Part shown: piece by piece, positions 16,035 to 26,249 of the stretch
How the letters are laid out: each line of letters begins with the position of its first letter
How positions within the stretch are numbered: the stretch's first letter is position 1
Position numbers and translations under genes: made by a program
Assembly: GCA_003028315.1 (NCBI GenBank)
Contig: CP028150.1
Coordinates: forward strand, 992,001 to 1,056,000
Reading direction: 5' to 3'
Source: Neisseria mucosa
GTDB lineage: Bacteria > Pseudomonadota > Gammaproteobacteria > Burkholderiales > Neisseriaceae
Length of the DNA stretch: 64,000 nucleotides
Notes under the pieces: generated by a model
Told to the model about the DNA's origin: nothing
What the model saw: the letters and a program-made list of their open reading frames with translations, nothing else
Database searches by the model: none

Positions 16035-19000
16035 ATGAAGCCAATTTTTACTGGCATAGTGGTTATTATTCTAAGCATCGTCAGTGCAGTCTTACTCTAC
16101 TTTTTAGGTCATAAATTCGGAATTGATACATCTGCAGCCAAAGCGGTTGTTTGGGCATGTATCACAGTAGTGACCTCGTTGATATTCTTTATCCCTCTGT
16201 TGACGCGAATGCTTTGGTCAGGCGTGTCCGACAGACATTCCAATTTGAAGCATCTGAATCCCGAAGATTTAAGCGGTGACAGTGCGGAATCTACCCATTT
16301 GATCGGTGTGTCGGAACGCTGGGAGCAGTTGAGACATATCCACTTGCTGACCAAGCAATATAAAAAACATCGTAAGCCTTGGATTTTTGTGGTCACCCAA
16401 GACACTGCCTTGCTGGAAGCCTCTTTACCGGATATCCGCCGTCAGTTGTGGGTGGAAACCGCACCGGCTATTTGGATTGATGCACAAGCCATGGAGCCTG
16501 CAGGCGGTTGGCAATATCTGAGGGGCGTGGGTAAACGTCCTGCCGAAGGCATTGTTTCGCTTCAGGCAAAATCCTCAATTCACGAAAATGCTGCGCAATT
16601 GACCGAGTTAATGAAAAAGCTCGGATGGAAGCTGCCGATTAATCAGGTGTATCTGACCAATGAAACCGATGAAATGCCATCAGCCATCAGCCATGCTTTG
16701 AAATATGGTTCGACTGTATCAGCAACGGAGTTGGCGAAAGAATTGGATCAGTTTGCCAACCAGTTGGCAGCATTGGGTACGCAGCTAATTGAGGAAGATT
16801 TGCGCCAAACACCTATTGCAAAACTGTCTGCCACCTTGCCCTCCCAAAGTCAGGCTTTGGCGGATCATATTGCTGCTGAAAAACGGAGTTTGGGAAAACT
16901 GGATACAGTTGCCGGCGTTTCGTTTATTCAAACCAATAATCCTGAACAATCAGGAGATCTGATTTACCGTGCGTTTAATGATCTGTCTGTTTTGGGTTCT
17001 GGTAAGAAACTGCATTTGTCCAAAACGGAAAAAACTTATCTGGCGATGAGTGCCGTAGCTTTGTTGGTCGGTAGTGTGTTTGCAGTGGGGGCACACAGCA
17101 GTTATCAAAATATAGGTCGTCTGAATGCTGATTTGGAAAGCATTCAGAAGGCAAAATCACGCTCGGAAAAAGTTGCAGCATTAGTCAAGCTGCAACAGAG
17201 TATTACCGAAATGGAATCCGGCAGGGATTTCTTGCAATATACAGCCAAGTTCTTGGGCTATGAACATAGAAAAGAGTTGTTGGCTGCCGCGTATCGTAAA
17301 TACGGTATTTTGGTTAAAGATGTCGTCAGCCGCCCGGCTACCGTATTCTTTGCGAATAAGTTGGATGGTTTGACTATGCTCGAAGGGCAGATTCCGGACG
17401 ACTTCGAACTGCAAGACAGTTCTTATCAAGACTTGAAAGCATATTTGATGATGACATCTCATGTGGAGAAAACCAAAGACAAAAAAGATGCTGAATTCCT
17501 GACGAAAAAGTTGGTGGAAATGCTTTCAGCACAGAATGTTTCTGCCAAAGATGCACAGATTTTGGCTCAATTCTTCGTACCACGCATGGCCACCCATTCC
17601 GGTTGGCTTGAGACGGAGCAGTCTGAATTGGTATCACGAAGCCGTCAGATTTTAGTGGATTGGATCAACCGTGACCAAGGCAGTGAGCAGTTATACAAAC
17701 GCATCGTACAAGGTACGGATGCCAAGCTGAAAACCATTACATTGGCAGAGCTGCTGAATAAGGATTTGAAAGGCATTTGGAATGTTGGTAAACCTTTGCC
17801 TCGCGTGTATACAATCGAAGGCTGGGAAAAATACATCAAACCTGCTTTGGAGCAAGCTGCCAACGACAGTAAGAGTAACGATTGGGTGCTGGGTGGAAAT
17901 CTGCATCAGGCATCGGTGACGGAAGCGGCTATTAACAGTTTGAAAGAACGTTATTTCAAAGAATATGCTGCTGCCTGGTATGACATGATGAACAGCATTA
18001 CATGGCAGCCTAGGGCGACTAATTTGGACTCGGTAAACCAACTTCATGTTTATGCGGATCCCAAACGCTCGCCATTAGTGGCATTGTTTCATGCCATAAA
18101 AGAAAGCAGCCAGTTGGATAGCAAAAAAATCGACGTGAATCCAGCGGTTACCGATGCTGCAAAACGTGCAGCGGCAAGACAGCTGTCTGCACGCTCGCGT
18201 AGGGTTGCTGATACGGTACTAAATTCACAAGCTGAACACATCAATGCTTTGGAAGGTAAAGTCAATGATTATCTGGCAGGACCGTTGGAAGCAGAATTTG
18301 AAACCTTGTTGCAATTGATTGATGCACAAATCAATCCGAAGAGCGATTTGAGCCTGCAACGCTACCTTGAGCGAGTGACGACCATTAAACAACGCTTGAT
18401 TCAAATGGCGTCTTCTTCCGATACCGGTGGTGTAGCCAGATCGGCCGTGCAAGGTGTTTTGAACGGCGGAGACAATGAATTTCTTGAAGGTATGCAGTAT
18501 GCACGTTTGATTGAGGCTGGTGTGGGCGACAGGTTGCTGCCGTTTGCGCGCAACGTTTTTGTCTTGCCATTTAATTCCGTATGGGATTCGATTGCAGGCG
18601 TAGCCCAAAAAGATATCAATAATCTGTGGGCAAGCAATTTTGTTAATCCTATGCAGTCCGAGTTGGGTGGCAGATATCCGTTTGCCAAATCAGAAACAGA
18701 AGTTTCGATTCCCGTATTGGCAAAATACTTGGATATCAACAAAGGTGCATTGAATCAGTTTGTAACGACCCAATTGGCAGGCGTTTTGACCAAACAAGGC
18801 AATCAATGGATTGTGGCACCGGGAAGCGAATTGAAAGTCAACCCGGGATTGTTGCAACAGCTGAATAAATTGAGTGCAATTTCTGAGGATTTCTTTGTTA
18901 ACGGAGAAGGTGGTTACAGCTTTGAGCTGAAGCCGACATCTACGCAAGGGATTGTTCAGTTTGACTTGGTTATTGATGGTCAATCATTGAATTATTTCAA

Positions 19001-19310
19001 CCAGCAGACAGAGTGGAAGCCATTTAAATGGCCGGGTGATGTCAGCAATGCCGGTTTGCGTATTTCTTGGGAAACCGAGGCAGAAGGTATACGTAAAACT
19101 CAGGAAATCAGCGGACGTTTTGGTTTCATCCGTATGCTCGAAAAATCCAGGGTTACGCCGATTGATGGAAGTACTTATCTGGTCGAGTTCCCGCTGGAAA
19201 AAGACAAATTGATGCGCTTCTATATGCGAACCAATTCCGGTAAAGGACCGTTGGGACTGTTGGATCTGAAAAATATCCATCTGCCGAATAAGATTTTTGA
19301 GGTTAAATAA
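16035..19310 (+). CDS. tssM: T6SS membrane-complex protein TssM (IcmF family)
   Basis: 1091 residues. TssM spans the inner membrane and, with TssL and TssJ, forms the trans-envelope complex that anchors the T6SS baseplate. Two hydrophobic helices near the N terminus (about 5-25 and 36-58) and a third near 335-355 (TYLAMSAVALLVGSVFAV) match the family. A large periplasmic part ends in the C-terminal domain with GRFGFIRML. The place where many TssM proteins have a Walker A motif reads KPWIFVVTQDTALLEASLPD, with no GxxxxGKS, so nucleotide binding is unlikely. It starts 212 bp after the PAAR gene, and its stop overlaps the tssA start. Confidence 0.92.
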   Translation: MKPIFTGIVVIILSIVSAVLLYFLGHKFGIDTSAAKAVVWACITVVTSLIFFIPLLTRMLWSGVSDRHSNLKHLNPEDLSGDSAESTHLIGVSERWEQLRHIHLLTKQYKKHRKPWIFVVTQDTALLEASLPDIRRQLWVETAPAIWIDAQAMEPAGGWQYLRGVGKRPAEGIVSLQAKSSIHENAAQLTELMKKLGWKLPINQVYLTNETDEMPSAISHALKYGSTVSATELAKELDQFANQLAALGTQLIEEDLRQTPIAKLSATLPSQSQALADHIAAEKRSLGKLDTVAGVSFIQTNNPEQSGDLIYRAFNDLSVLGSGKKLHLSKTEKTYLAMSAVALLVGSVFAVGAHSSYQNIGRLNADLESIQKAKSRSEKVAALVKLQQSITEMESGRDFLQYTAKFLGYEHRKELLAAAYRKYGILVKDVVSRPATVFFANKLDGLTMLEGQIPDDFELQDSSYQDLKAYLMMTSHVEKTKDKKDAEFLTKKLVEMLSAQNVSAKDAQILAQFFVPRMATHSGWLETEQSELVSRSRQILVDWINRDQGSEQLYKRIVQGTDAKLKTITLAELLNKDLKGIWNVGKPLPRVYTIEGWEKYIKPALEQAANDSKSNDWVLGGNLHQASVTEAAINSLKERYFKEYAAAWYDMMNSITWQPRATNLDSVNQLHVYADPKRSPLVALFHAIKESSQLDSKKIDVNPAVTDAAKRAAARQLSARSRRVADTVLNSQAEHINALEGKVNDYLAGPLEAEFETLLQLIDAQINPKSDLSLQRYLERVTTIKQRLIQMASSSDTGGVARSAVQGVLNGGDNEFLEGMQYARLIEAGVGDRLLPFARNVFVLPFNSVWDSIAGVAQKDINNLWASNFVNPMQSELGGRYPFAKSETEVSIPVLAKYLDINKGALNQFVTTQLAGVLTKQGNQWIVAPGSELKVNPGLLQQLNKLSAISEDFFVNGEGGYSFELKPTSTQGIVQFDLVIDGQSLNYFNQQTEWKPFKWPGDVSNAGLRISWETEAEGIRKTQEISGRFGFIRMLEKSRVTPIDGSTYLVEFPLEKDKLMRFYMRTNSGKGPLGLLDLKNIHLPNKIFEVK

Positions 19311-20935
19311 TGATGACATTACCTCAATGGGTAAAGCTGATACTCGGTGATGAAGGTACATCTATCACCGATAACAATATCCATCGCTGGCAAGAATGGT
19401 TGGAGCCTGTTTCAGACGACCATCCTTGCGGCGAGGATGTGGCCTATGCAGATGATTTTGAAGCCATCAAAATTGAGCTGGCCAAACTTTCGGGTATGGA
19501 TTACCAATTGATTTTGGATGCTTCAGAACGCCTCTTGAAGCGTGAATCTAAAGACCTGAGGGTGGCAACCTATTACATTTTTGCCTTGTTGAGAGACAGG
19601 GGATTGGCAGGGTTTTCGGACGGCTTGGAGATTTTGTGCGGGTTGTTGCAAAAATTCGATCAGTCGCTGTGGCCGAAAAAGCCGGTACAAAAACGTAATG
19701 CATTAAATTGGTTGTCCGGTGAAAGGGTGTTGGATATGCTTAAAGAAGTAGGATTATCCGATTCTACGGAGCTTAAGCGGACATTATCGGCTTTGATGTC
19801 GTTGCAACATTACTTTGATGGATGGGAAGAGGCAGTGCGCCCCAGCTTATTCCCATTGTTGCAATATTTTGAAGAGTCATCTGTTCGTTTTTCATCCTCA
19901 CCGACAAGTTCAAATCAAAATCAAGAGACCAGTGCGCCTGTTGAGCAAGTGGCAACGCCGCAAATTCATCAAGAGAGTCGAGGGTCGTCTGAAAGTCTGA
20001 CTGTCACAAAGGTTAACTCTTCTAAAGCTTTACTTGACCAAGTCAGGATTAATGCTGCCTACTTGAGAGAACAGGATGATGGTTATTGGTCTGCAAACAA
20101 GATGATTCGAGCCGTCCGTTGGGGCGGATTGAACGGCATTCCTCCTCATCAAAACGGTCAGACGCGTTTGAAGGCTCCGAGGGCCGATTTATTGGCAAAC
20201 CTGAATCGTTTGGTTCAGGAGCAGCAATGGCGCGATTTGCTCGATAAAGTGGAAGCGGCTTTTTTGGAAGGTGCTAATCACTATTGGCTGGATTTGCAAT
20301 ATTACGCATGGCAAGGTCAACAGGCGCTAGGTGGTTTATACCTTTCCCAAGTTGATTCATCACTATTTGAGTTGAAATCCTTATTGGCCCGATGCGAAGG
20401 CCTGACCGGTTTAAGTTTTGATAACGGATTCCCGTTTGTATCTGCCGATACGCTTAAGTGGTTGGAACAAAAGGTCATGTCGTCCACGCGCAAGCAGATG
20501 AGTAGCCAAGCCATTCAAAAGGCAGCGTTAGAACCGTCATCACAGGAGGAAAACCAAGAAAGTTACTGGCAACAGGCGCTGTTGCAAACACAAGAACACG
20601 GTTTAGACGCTGCATTTGCTTGGTTGGAAACATTACCGGAGTGGCAGACAGGTTCGGGGCAGGTTAAGAAATGGGTGATGATGGCTCGGTTGGCTGTAAG
20701 CGCCCAAAAGGCGGACTGGGCAGTGAAACTGTTGGAACAGGCTTCGAAGCAGATGCAAGTGTTGACAGTTAAAGAGTGGGACAGACATTTTACGTTTGAA
20801 GTGTATGCTCTTTGGTATCAACTATTAAGTGAAAACCTTGATAATAAAGATATTGAGGCAGTCGGACAGCTCGAATTTTTACGGACAGAGTTGATGCAGG
20901 CAGATGTTGTCCGTGCATTGGAATTAATTTATTAA
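19310..20935 (+). CDS. tssA: T6SS assembly protein TssA (ImpA_N domain)
   Basis: 541 residues, starting at ATGATG overlapping the tssM stop. The N-terminal ImpA_N domain has the typical EPVSDDHPCGEDVAYADDF stretch (about residues 33-52) and the LRVATYYIFALLRDRG helix pair. A linker rich in Ser/Gln and an extended C-terminal helical (VasJ-like) domain follow. TssA binds baseplate and sheath and guides tail assembly; long forms like this are grouped with sheath-capping or sheath-stabilising TssA. An internal uptake sequence (GGTCGTCTGAAAG near 19983) lies in the linker. tssF follows after 9 bp. Confidence 0.9.
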   Translation: MMTLPQWVKLILGDEGTSITDNNIHRWQEWLEPVSDDHPCGEDVAYADDFEAIKIELAKLSGMDYQLILDASERLLKRESKDLRVATYYIFALLRDRGLAGFSDGLEILCGLLQKFDQSLWPKKPVQKRNALNWLSGERVLDMLKEVGLSDSTELKRTLSALMSLQHYFDGWEEAVRPSLFPLLQYFEESSVRFSSSPTSSNQNQETSAPVEQVATPQIHQESRGSSESLTVTKVNSSKALLDQVRINAAYLREQDDGYWSANKMIRAVRWGGLNGIPPHQNGQTRLKAPRADLLANLNRLVQEQQWRDLLDKVEAAFLEGANHYWLDLQYYAWQGQQALGGLYLSQVDSSLFELKSLLARCEGLTGLSFDNGFPFVSADTLKWLEQKVMSSTRKQMSSQAIQKAALEPSSQEENQESYWQQALLQTQEHGLDAAFAWLETLPEWQTGSGQVKKWVMMARLAVSAQKADWAVKLLEQASKQMQVLTVKEWDRHFTFEVYALWYQLLSENLDNKDIEAVGQLEFLRTELMQADVVRALELIY

Positions 20936-20944
20936 GCATATATT

Positions 20945-22711
20945 ATGTCAGATCCCACATTACGCTATTATGAAGAAGAGATGCGGTATCTCAAAGAGGC
21001 GGGATTAGAGTTTTCAAAAGCCCACCCTGATCGTGCCGCAATGCTGAATTTAGACAGAGTAGGTACGCGCGATCCTTATGTAGAAAGACTGTTTGAAGGC
21101 TTTGCTTTTTTGACAGGGAGAATCAGACAAAAATTAGATGATGACTTTCCGGAATTGACGGAGGGGTTGGTCCATATGCTGTGGCCACATTATCTGAGGA
21201 TGATTCCTTCCCTGACTGTTTTGGAATTGATTCCGGATAATAAAAAGTTGCAAGGAGGGCAAGTCGTTAAAAAAGGATTGTCCGTTCAGTCCGAACCTAT
21301 CAATATCAACGATAGATTGACCAGATGCTTGTATCGGACCACTGCTGATGTTGCGCTCCAGCCTTTGAGCATATTGCATACATTGTTGGATTATGATGCG
21401 AATGGTCAAAGCGTCATCAAATTAACTTTCGGTATCCACCGGCAAATACAGAAAGAGAATTTAGATTTTTCCAAAATCAGAATTTATATTTCCGCTGATG
21501 AACCGATTGCCTTCGCATTGCGTCATGCTTTGTTGAATCAGACAGCGCGAATCAGCCTGCATCATGCCGAATTGCCATCTGCCGGCAATATACAGTTTAA
21601 GGCAGTCGGATTTGCTGAAGATGAAAGGTTGTGGGAGAAAGTCAATAACAGCTTTAGCGGCTATCAACTATTGCTGGAATATTTTTGTTTCAAACAGAAG
21701 TTTTTCTTTATTGATTTAGTGGGCATCGATGCCGGAGCGTGGTCGGAACGGATTAATGAGTTTAGCGTGAATGTGGTTCTTTCCAAGCAATACCCTTCAG
21801 AGCTTCGATTCCCTCCTGACTGTTTGAAATTGAACTGCGTGCCTGCCATCAATCTGTTTGATATGGAAGCAGAGCCTATCCGAGTGGATCATAAGGCGTT
21901 CGAATATCAGGTGAAGCCGCTGTTACATGAAGGTATGGCCGTTGAAGTTTATTCCGTCGAAGAGGTAGAGGCGGTTAATCATGAAACAGGTAAGCGTTAT
22001 CCCTATATTCCTTTTTCCTCATTCCAGCATCGTGGCGGATTGATGAAATATGATGCGCCGGAAAGGTATTTCCATACCAAAGTCAAGCAAGGCGTATCAG
22101 GAAGACATGAAACATTTATCATGCTTGGCGGATTGTTGTGGGATAGAAAAGACATATTGCCTACTGAGACGCTTTCATTGAAGGTGGTCGGGACAAATGG
22201 TGCTTTGCCGCGTAAAAGTCTGAGGGAAACCCAAATTCAAGACGACGATATCGCTGAACCAAATATCAAAATGGTCAGAAACCTTACTACGCCGACATTG
22301 TCTTGCTACCCGCCGACAGAGGATAGATTCCAATGGCGCATATTGTCCCATTTGTCACCCAACTATTTATCACTATTGAATGTCGACAGTTTGAAAGGGG
22401 CATTGTCCATTTACGACTGGACTGAAGACGAGCTGAACAAGCGCAGACTGAATGGTATTGTTGATGTCAAACATGAAACAGTACAGAGAATCGAGCGTGG
22501 CGCAGTCCATCGCGGAATTCATATTACCGTAACATTTGATTCAACCGCATTTAGCGGTGAGGCGGAAATTTATTTGTTCGGAGAATTATTGAACGAATTT
22601 TTTGCAATGTATGCTGATTTGAACCTGTTTACCCGGTTCAGCATTGTTTCTCTGCCATCCGGGAAAACATATACATGGAAAGACAGCAAAACAACTATCA
22701 CACGGTTTTAG
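20945..22711 (+). CDS. tssF: T6SS baseplate protein TssF
   Basis: 588 residues, close to the family norm. The N terminus DPTLRYYEEEMRYLKEAGLE and RDPYVERLFEGFAFLTGRIR are the conserved TssF opening, and the C terminus has the conserved GEAEIYLFGELLNEFFAMYA segment. TssF forms wedge complexes with TssG, TssK and TssE around the VgrG spike at the inner membrane. The 3' end overlaps tssG by 37 bp, which suggests coupled translation. Confidence 0.93.
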   Translation: MSDPTLRYYEEEMRYLKEAGLEFSKAHPDRAAMLNLDRVGTRDPYVERLFEGFAFLTGRIRQKLDDDFPELTEGLVHMLWPHYLRMIPSLTVLELIPDNKKLQGGQVVKKGLSVQSEPININDRLTRCLYRTTADVALQPLSILHTLLDYDANGQSVIKLTFGIHRQIQKENLDFSKIRIYISADEPIAFALRHALLNQTARISLHHAELPSAGNIQFKAVGFAEDERLWEKVNNSFSGYQLLLEYFCFKQKFFFIDLVGIDAGAWSERINEFSVNVVLSKQYPSELRFPPDCLKLNCVPAINLFDMEAEPIRVDHKAFEYQVKPLLHEGMAVEVYSVEEVEAVNHETGKRYPYIPFSSFQHRGGLMKYDAPERYFHTKVKQGVSGRHETFIMLGGLLWDRKDILPTETLSLKVVGTNGALPRKSLRETQIQDDDIAEPNIKMVRNLTTPTLSCYPPTEDRFQWRILSHLSPNYLSLLNVDSLKGALSIYDWTEDELNKRRLNGIVDVKHETVQRIERGAVHRGIHITVTFDSTAFSGEAEIYLFGELLNEFFAMYADLNLFTRFSIVSLPSGKTYTWKDSKTTITRF

Positions 22712-23784
22712 AAACGGCGCACAAAAGCGCCAAAGAAAATAACGACAGGCAAACGCTTCCCTTATGGGAGATTCCTAGAAATAAAGCGCAGCGCGAAAGC
22801 GGGTCGTCTGAAATCTTCCAAGAGAAATTGGGGGAGTTTATTGTACGCAATGCGGCAACAATGAATTTCTTCCAATTTTGCCGGGTTCTGGAAACCCTTG
22901 CCGAAGGAAATGAAGAAAAGGCTGTCGAGTCAACCGTAAGATTTAGAAGGGTAAAGTCTTTATCTTTCCCTTCCGGGGAGATTGCATCGGTTGAATATGA
23001 CGCAGAAGCCGATCTGCCGACTGTCAGGACGACATTTTTAGGTTTGTACGGTGTCGATGCGGTTTTGCCGGATTACTTCCTGAACGATATTGCGACACAT
23101 AAAGACGGCAGTGAAAGCCTGGCAGCATTTTTAGATATTTTTAACCACCGAATCACGACCCTGTTTTTCCAAGCATGGAAAAAATACCGTTATCCGTTTC
23201 TGTTTCAACGGGAGGGGCAGGATGACCTATCGCGTTCCCTCTTGCACCTAATCGGGCAAGGCATGGTCAACGGGAAATTCATGCATCCTCTGCTGGATAG
23301 CAGGATTTTGGGATTGTTCAGTATTTTTTACCAACGAACCCGAACCAAAGAAGGGATTGTCAGCATTGTCAGATACCTTCTTCCCTTTGCCGACGTAAAA
23401 GTAAAAGAGTTCCAGCCGCAGTGGGTCATTTTGGAGAAGGACCGCAAACTGGGGAAAGCCGGTTTGCGGTTAGACGGGGGAAGCGCATCTTTGGGCGGAC
23501 GGATAAAAGATTACAGTCATTTGGTGCGTATTGAAATTACACCCGATACATTTGACAACGCGCAGCTTCTGTTGCCAAAGCAGCAATTGCACCAAAAATT
23601 GCTCGAATTATTAAAACTCTATTTGGGTCGTCGTTTTGATGCGAGTGTTTACCTGAATATTAAAAAACAATGGATACCCAAAAGCCGTTTGGAAAAAAAA
23701 CAAATATTGGGGATTAATACCGGTTTAGGTGCGATGCACCAAGACAAACAAATAAAAATAGCGAACTATACTTACTCAAACTAA
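22675..23784 (+). CDS. tssG: T6SS baseplate protein TssG
   Basis: 369 residues if the first ATG inside tssF is used. The conserved part begins near NFFQFCRVLETLA (about residue 64), so a later start cannot be excluded. Family features include the SLSFPSGEIASVEYDAEADLPTVRTTFLGLYG region, split here as strands, and LAAFLDIFNHRITTLFFQAWKKYR. It partners TssF in the baseplate wedge. A complete uptake sequence (GGTCGTCTGAAATC, 22803) is translated within the N-terminal stretch before the conserved domain. Confidence 0.92.
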   Translation: MERQQNNYHTVLETAHKSAKENNDRQTLPLWEIPRNKAQRESGSSEIFQEKLGEFIVRNAATMNFFQFCRVLETLAEGNEEKAVESTVRFRRVKSLSFPSGEIASVEYDAEADLPTVRTTFLGLYGVDAVLPDYFLNDIATHKDGSESLAAFLDIFNHRITTLFFQAWKKYRYPFLFQREGQDDLSRSLLHLIGQGMVNGKFMHPLLDSRILGLFSIFYQRTRTKEGIVSIVRYLLPFADVKVKEFQPQWVILEKDRKLGKAGLRLDGGSASLGGRIKDYSHLVRIEITPDTFDNAQLLLPKQQLHQKLLELLKLYLGRRFDASVYLNIKKQWIPKSRLEKKQILGINTGLGAMHQDKQIKIANYTYSN

Positions 23785-23804
23785 CTTCAAGAAAACGGAA
23801 AATC

Positions 23805-24344
23805 ATGAATAAAAAAACCAGAATTACGTCAGTCTGCTCATTAGCCCTTTTATGCGCCATGCTTTCAGGATGCGGGATTTGGCAAGGCATGAAAGATGGA
23901 ACGGTTGAAGCAACGAAAAGTGTTTTTTATACCAAACTCAAGATTTTGAAAATCGACCTGATTGCACGAAACGGTTTGAATCAAAACGAGCGCGGGCAGT
24001 CGCTGTCGACAGTCGTCCGAGTGTATCAGTTGAAAGACAAGCAAAATTATGAAGTTGCCTCATATCGCGATTTGCTCAATCAAGACAAAACCATCTTGAG
24101 CAACGATCTAGCGGAAGGTTACAAGCAATATACCATCCGACCGGGGGAGACCATCAGCTTTGATGAAACGCTGAATAAAGACACCAAATATGTCGGCGTC
24201 GTCGCTTTCTACAACAAAGTAGGGGAAGAGCAGACTTGGAAAATGTTGATTACCAAAAAGCAGCTGACCAATAAAAAACCGGTCGTTATCGAATTGGTGG
24301 ATAACAAAGTCCTGCTTCAAGAGACGGTCAAGAAAGTCAAATAA
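23805..24344 (+). CDS. tssJ: T6SS outer-membrane lipoprotein TssJ
   Basis: 179 residues. A lipoprotein signal ends in the lipobox MLSG/C (Cys23). The mature protein is a small beta-sandwich with RNGLNQNERGQSLSTVVRVYQL, LSNDLAEGYKQYTIRPGET and KYVGVVAFYNKV, all typical of TssJ/VasD. It sits in the outer membrane and binds the periplasmic end of TssM. The stop overlaps the tssE start (TAATG). Confidence 0.92.
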   Translation: MNKKTRITSVCSLALLCAMLSGCGIWQGMKDGTVEATKSVFYTKLKILKIDLIARNGLNQNERGQSLSTVVRVYQLKDKQNYEVASYRDLLNQDKTILSNDLAEGYKQYTIRPGETISFDETLNKDTKYVGVVAFYNKVGEEQTWKMLITKKQLTNKKPVVIELVDNKVLLQETVKKVK

Positions 24345-24757
24345 TGGATGCCGCACTCTATGAGAAACTGACCGGATTTTATTCCGACGGTTTGCCGATA
24401 GATGACCTGCCGGGCAGCTTCCAGTTGGTTCGCAGTGTTTTGGACAATATCCAACGCATTCTTAACAGCAGGAGCGGTTCCTTGAAACATCTGCCGGATT
24501 ATGGGATTCCCGATCTCAGCATGGTTTATAAAAACCTGCCGTCCAGCGCGCATGACTTGCGGTATTTTATGAGAAAAACCTTGTTGAAATACGAGCCGAG
24601 ATTAAGGAACTTGGATATCCACCTCACTGAATCCAAAGACAATATCATGGTCTTGTGTTATCAGCTGGAATGCGAAATCGAAAACGTGGGTGCGGTAGTG
24701 ATAGACACTTATTTTATGCCTGAGGGGACGGTTTCCGTTAAACGCAGCCGGACATAA
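24344..24757 (+). CDS. tssE: T6SS baseplate protein TssE (gp25-like)
   Basis: 137 residues. It has the GPW/gp25 lysozyme-like fold found in baseplates, with SVLDNIQRILNSRSGSLKHL, the LPDYGIPDLS turn and the downstream RYFMRKTLLKYEPRLRNLDI helix-strand unit. TssE links the baseplate wedge to the contractile sheath. It is translationally coupled to tssJ and is the last recognisable structural T6SS gene here. Confidence 0.92.
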   Translation: MDAALYEKLTGFYSDGLPIDDLPGSFQLVRSVLDNIQRILNSRSGSLKHLPDYGIPDLSMVYKNLPSSAHDLRYFMRKTLLKYEPRLRNLDIHLTESKDNIMVLCYQLECEIENVGAVVIDTYFMPEGTVSVKRSRT

Positions 24758-24804
24758 GCTTTCTTTGGCGTAAATAGATTACTTTGAAAATTAAGAAATA
24801 AAAT

Positions 24805-26152
24805 ATGGTTAAACACATTTTCCTTACTTGCGGCGTGTTGCTTTCAGCAACCGCTCAAACCGCCTTTGCCAAAGAGCTGGAAGGCATGTTGGTCACTCAA
24901 AACAATTATGTCCGGATTCGAAGTTGTGATTTGAAAAACAATTACACTTTGCTTCCCGGTAGTGGAAACGGCTATGAAGCCGCAGCGGAAATCATCAGCG
25001 TCAGAAAAAATACGCCTGAAAACACACCAATCTATGTCAGGCTGAGAGGAAATCTGGAAAATACCAATTTTTTGATTTCCGGGATTGATTTCATCAAAAT
25101 GGGCGAGAGCTGCCATGTGCCGCATACCGAAACTCCGCCTGCCGAAGTCGTTATTCGAGAGTATCCGCTTAATCAGCAGAAATCAGGTTCGACAGGAGGC
25201 AAGCCTGAGTCTAAGCAAGACAATGCGAAATTAAAAGCTACGGAATCCCAACAAGCTAAGGCAGAACAGGATAAACCGGAAGAAACGGCAGGCAAGTCAG
25301 AAGAGCCGATTCCTTATCCTGAAGTTACACAGACTAACCAATCGGAAGACGGTAAAAAGTCTGAAGACAAGACAAATCCAGACGACCTTGTTAAAGAAAG
25401 TGTGAAAACTGAGGATGCCAAACAGGCAGATACCGAGAAATCTGGTCTTACAAATGCTGGCTCGGAGACTCTGGTAGTATCAAAAACAACTTCGCCAGCT
25501 GAGAGACAACCCGTAGAAAATAAGGAAAGTAATACGTCGGCTAAAGCAGAGGTATCTGAAACGGTAGAAGTGCCAGCCAAAGCAGAAACACATGAAACAG
25601 TAGAAGCGCCAGTCAAAGCAGAAATATCTGAAGTGGTAGAAGGGTCAACCCAAGTAGAAACACCTGAAAAGGTAGAAACGCCAACCAAGGTGGAAACTTC
25701 TGAAACCGTAGAAACACCAGCCCAAACGGAGGCGCCTGTAACAGTAGAAAAACGGATAACAACAGAAACTACACCAACTACGCAAGCTCCGGTACTGGAA
25801 GAAGTGTCGATAAAAGCGGTTGATGTGGAGGAGTATTTGTCTGTATCTGAGCCTGTAGCTCCTATGGTTTTGCCAGCAGAAAGTCAGCCGGTAGAAGCCC
25901 CACTACCGTATTCAAAGTGAAGCCTGAAACCGGTAAGCAGGATTCTCCATCGCTAGAGCATGAGCCTTTGGCACCGCAAATAGATATCCAACGCGAAGAA
26001 ACGCATTCTGCGCACAATACGTTGTCGGCTTCCCAATGACTACCAAAACATCTGTGCCATAGGCAGAGTCGCCTACCTTTCATGAAGAAACACTGGTGCA
26101 GCCGGTTTATGTCAATAAGGTCATCGTGCATGATGATGATGCCTTTAAATAA
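24805..26152 (+). pseudogene. Exported repeat-rich protein linked to the T6SS genes, 3' end decayed
   Basis: The intact first frame (24805-25920, 371 residues) has a signal peptide (cut after AQTAFA), a compact N-terminal domain of about 85 residues with two Cys (RIRSCDLK, GESCHVP), then a long low-complexity tail rich in Glu, Thr, Lys and Pro. The tail has 8-16-residue repeats of the type ETVExPxKAE. The frame ends at 25918, but coding character continues in a second frame (VKPETGKQDSPSLEHEPLAP, to 26040) and a third (HEETLVQPVYVNKVIVHDDD, to 26152), so two frameshifts are likely. No family is recognised. Its place 47 bp after tssE suggests a periplasmic accessory role. Confidence 0.6.
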
Positions 26153-26249
26153 AGGGGCTGACGTAGATTAGCCCTAAATTCCACACCAATCCCGCAGGAT
26201 TTTTAGCTGCCGGGACGGTGTGCCGAAGTTAAATCGAAATTCGCATTCT
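26153..26249. other. Short intergenic stretch, no gene seen
   Basis: It separates the decayed T6SS-linked gene from IS1106-like sequence and begins with GGGGCTGACGTAGATTAG. No hairpin terminator or gene was recognised. Confidence 0.4.

Noticed and set aside
25314..25688. Ser/Val/Thr-rich frame opposite the repeat-rich T6SS-linked gene
   Set aside because: It arises from the codon repeats of the sense strand.
24930..25920. Possible CRISPR array or tandem DNA repeat in the Glu/Thr-rich region
   Set aside because: The repeats are coding, irregular in spacing and degenerate; there are no constant direct repeats with unique spacers and no cas genes.
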